64,000 nt of DNA from JASHPR01 sp963729365. GTDB taxonomy: Bacteria > Actinomycetota > Actinomycetes > Streptosporangiales > Streptosporangiaceae. The stretch covers positions 372,001 to 436,000 of the forward strand of contig CAVSNQ010000013.1 in NCBI GenBank assembly GCA_963729365.1, read 5' to 3'. The translations under genes were made by a program, and so were the position numbers. Positions 62,558-64,000 of the stretch are shown here, one piece after another. The notes below the pieces were generated by a model. That model made no database searches. It was not told the origin of the DNA and saw nothing but the letters and a program-made list of their open reading frames with translations. Position 1 is the first letter of the stretch. The number at the start of each line of letters is the position of its first letter.

Positions 62558-64000
62558 TCAGTCGCGGGTCAGCTTGCGGTAGGTGATGCGGTGCGGCCGC
62601 GCCGCCTCGGCGCCGAGGCGGTCGATCTTGTTCTTCTCGTACGCCTCGAAGTTGCCCTCGAACCAGAACCAGTTCGACCCCCCTTCCCAGGCCAGGATGT
62701 GGGTCGCGATCCGGTCCAGGAACCAGCGGTCGTGGCTGGTGATCACCGCGCAGCCGGGGAACTCGAGCAGCGCGTTCTCCAGCGATGACAGCGTCTCCAC
62801 GTCCAGGTCGTTCGCGGGCTCGTCGAGCAGGAGCAGGTTGCCGCCCTGCTTCAGGGTGAGGGCCAGGTTGACCCGGCCGCGCTCCCCGCCGGACATGAGC
62901 CCGGCCGGTTTCTGCTGGTCGGGTCCCTTGAACCCGAACGCGGCCACGTAGGCGCGGCTGGGTATCTCCGTCTTGCCGACCCTGATGAAGCTCTGTCCGT
63001 CCGAGATGACCTCCCAGACGGTCTTGTTCGGGTCGATCGCCGAGCGCAGCTGGTCCACGTAGGAGATCTTCACCGTCTCGCCGATCCGGATCGAGCCGCT
63101 GTCCGGCTGCTCCTCGCCTATGATCATCTTGAACAGCGTGGTCTTGCCGACGCCGTTCGGCCCGATGACGCCGACCAGGCCGTTCGGGGGCAGGCTGAAG
63201 CTGAGCCCCTCGATCAGCATCCGGTCATCGAAGCCCTTGGACAGGTCGCTGACCTCGACGACCTGGCTGCCCAGGCGCGGGCCCGGCGGGATCTGGATCT
63301 CCTCGAAGTCCAGCTTGCGGTTGGCGTCGGCCTCGGCGGCCATCTCCTCGTACCGCTGCAGCCGGGCCCGGCTCTTGGCCTGGCGCGCCCGGGGGCTCGA
63401 GCGCACCCACTCCAGCTCGTCTTCCAGCCGCTTGCGGCGCTTCGCGTCCTTCTGGCCCTCAACCTTCAGCCGCGCCGCCTTGGTCTCCAGGTAGGTGGAG
63501 TAGTTCCCCTCGTACGGGTAGGCGTGGCCGCGGTCAAGCTCGAGAATCCAGCCGGCCACGTTGTCGAGGAAGTACCGGTCGTGGGTGACGGCCACCACGG
63601 TGCCGGCGTACTTCTCCAGGTGCTGCTCCAGCCAGAGCACGCTCTCGGCGTCCAGGTGGTTGGTCGGCTCGTCGAGCAGGAGCAGGTCCGGCTGCTGCAG
63701 CAGCAGCTTGCACAGCGCGACCCTGCGGCGCTCGCCGCCGGACAGGACGCTCACGTCGGCGTCCGGCGGCGGGCAGCGCAGGGCGTCCATGGCCTGCTCG
63801 AGCTGGCTGTCCAGATCCCAGGCTTCCCGGTGGTCAAGCTGTTCCTGCAGCTTGCCCATCTCCTCGAGCAGCGCGTCGGAGTAGTCCGTCGCCATCTGCT
63901 CGGCGATCTCGTTGTACCGCGCCAGCAGCGCCTTGGTCTCGGCGACACCGTCTTCGACGTTGCCGAGCACGGTCTTGGTCTCGTCCAGCTCGGGCTCCTG
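62558..64000 (-). CDS. ettA: Energy-dependent translational throttle protein EttA (5' end outside window)
   Basis: An ABC-F ATPase that binds the ribosomal exit site and gates entry to the elongation cycle according to ATP/ADP ratio. 480 codons are visible; the frame runs past position 64000, so the first Walker A is missing. Visible: signature LSGGERRRVALCKLLL, Walker B LLLLDEPTNHLD of domain 1, the linker with RRKRLEDELEWVRSSPRARQ, second Walker A GPNGVGKTTLFKMI, signature LMSGGERGRVNLALTL, Walker B LLLLDEPANDLD (the A instead of T is typical of EttA), and the C-terminal HILAWEGGSNWFWFEGN. All motifs intact. Confidence 0.95.
   Translation of the reverse strand, partial: QEPELDETKTVLGNVEDGVAETKALLARYNEIAEQMATDYSDALLEEMGKLQEQLDHREAWDLDSQLEQAMDALRCPPPDADVSVLSGGERRRVALCKLLLQQPDLLLLDEPTNHLDAESVLWLEQHLEKYAGTVVAVTHDRYFLDNVAGWILELDRGHAYPYEGNYSTYLETKAARLKVEGQKDAKRRKRLEDELEWVRSSPRARQAKSRARLQRYEEMAAEADANRKLDFEEIQIPPGPRLGSQVVEVSDLSKGFDDRMLIEGLSFSLPPNGLVGVIGPNGVGKTTLFKMIIGEEQPDSGSIRIGETVKISYVDQLRSAIDPNKTVWEVISDGQSFIRVGKTEIPSRAYVAAFGFKGPDQQKPAGLMSGGERGRVNLALTLKQGGNLLLLDEPANDLDVETLSSLENALLEFPGCAVITSHDRWFLDRIATHILAWEGGSNWFWFEGNFEAYEKNKIDRLGAEAARPHRITYRKLTRD

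Overview
The window is about 72% GC chromosomal DNA from a filamentous-type actinomycete. Partner-switching anti-sigma modules, a DUF397/ATPase pair, ClgR, DUF3046, a PaaX regulator and a tuberculosis-type RecA intein all point there. The genus cannot be fixed from sequence alone; the mix resembles Streptosporangiales and related lineages.

The backbone is a conserved minus-strand core block in the order seen across actinobacteria: hflX (cut at the left edge), dapF, miaA, an extradiol-dioxygenase-like gene, miaB, rny, recX, recA, DUF3046, clgR, cinA-type amidohydrolase, pgsA, rimO, a RodZ-like HTH membrane protein, ftsK, rnj and dapA. It serves tRNA and ribosome modification, RNA decay, recombination, chromosome segregation and lysine/peptidoglycan precursor supply. 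Two of its ATPases carry inteins about 18 kb apart. RecA has a 437-residue intein at the mycobacterial site. FtsK has a 493-residue intein with class 3 (Ala1, W/C/T) features splitting the Walker A motif. The right edge holds the ABC-F factor ettA (cut by the window end).

Plus-strand accessory islands interrupt this block. (1) 485-10534: a duplicated-domain membrane-anchored protein, malate synthase, and glycolate oxidase glcDEF, giving a glycolate to glyoxylate to malate route. These are broken up by a minus-strand STAS/anti-sigma ATPase pair whose phosphatase has been reduced to a 49-residue stub. Next comes a ribbon-helix-helix gene, a DUF4097 protein and a 59-residue protein behind a phased palindromic operator. 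(2) 24845-26751: a DUF3311/SSS symporter pair. (3) 28824-35673: an Lhr helicase followed by a gene graveyard (alpha/beta hydrolase fragment, TPR protein, ABC permease stub, GH3 gene with an internal deletion). (4) 44867-50253: an aryl-CoA module (bifunctional anthraniloyl/salicylyl-CoA monooxygenase-reductase, Rid-family protein, PaaX-type repressor, aryl-CoA ligase) followed by an IS481 relic. (5) 54277-62466: SGNH hydrolase, diiron protein, truncated hemoglobin, HNH nuclease, prolyl oligopeptidase, MscS channel, a truncated IS110 gene and GlbO.

Several otherwise intact genes (S9 peptidase, lhr, probably the ftsK 5' end) carry single-base frame breaks in GC runs. Because ftsK is normally essential, read errors are a real alternative to true mutations. 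No tRNA, rRNA or CRISPR array was seen. No wholly new multi-gene system can be claimed. The least described candidates are the RHH-DUF4097-small protein locus with its operator array, and the hemoglobin/diiron pair.
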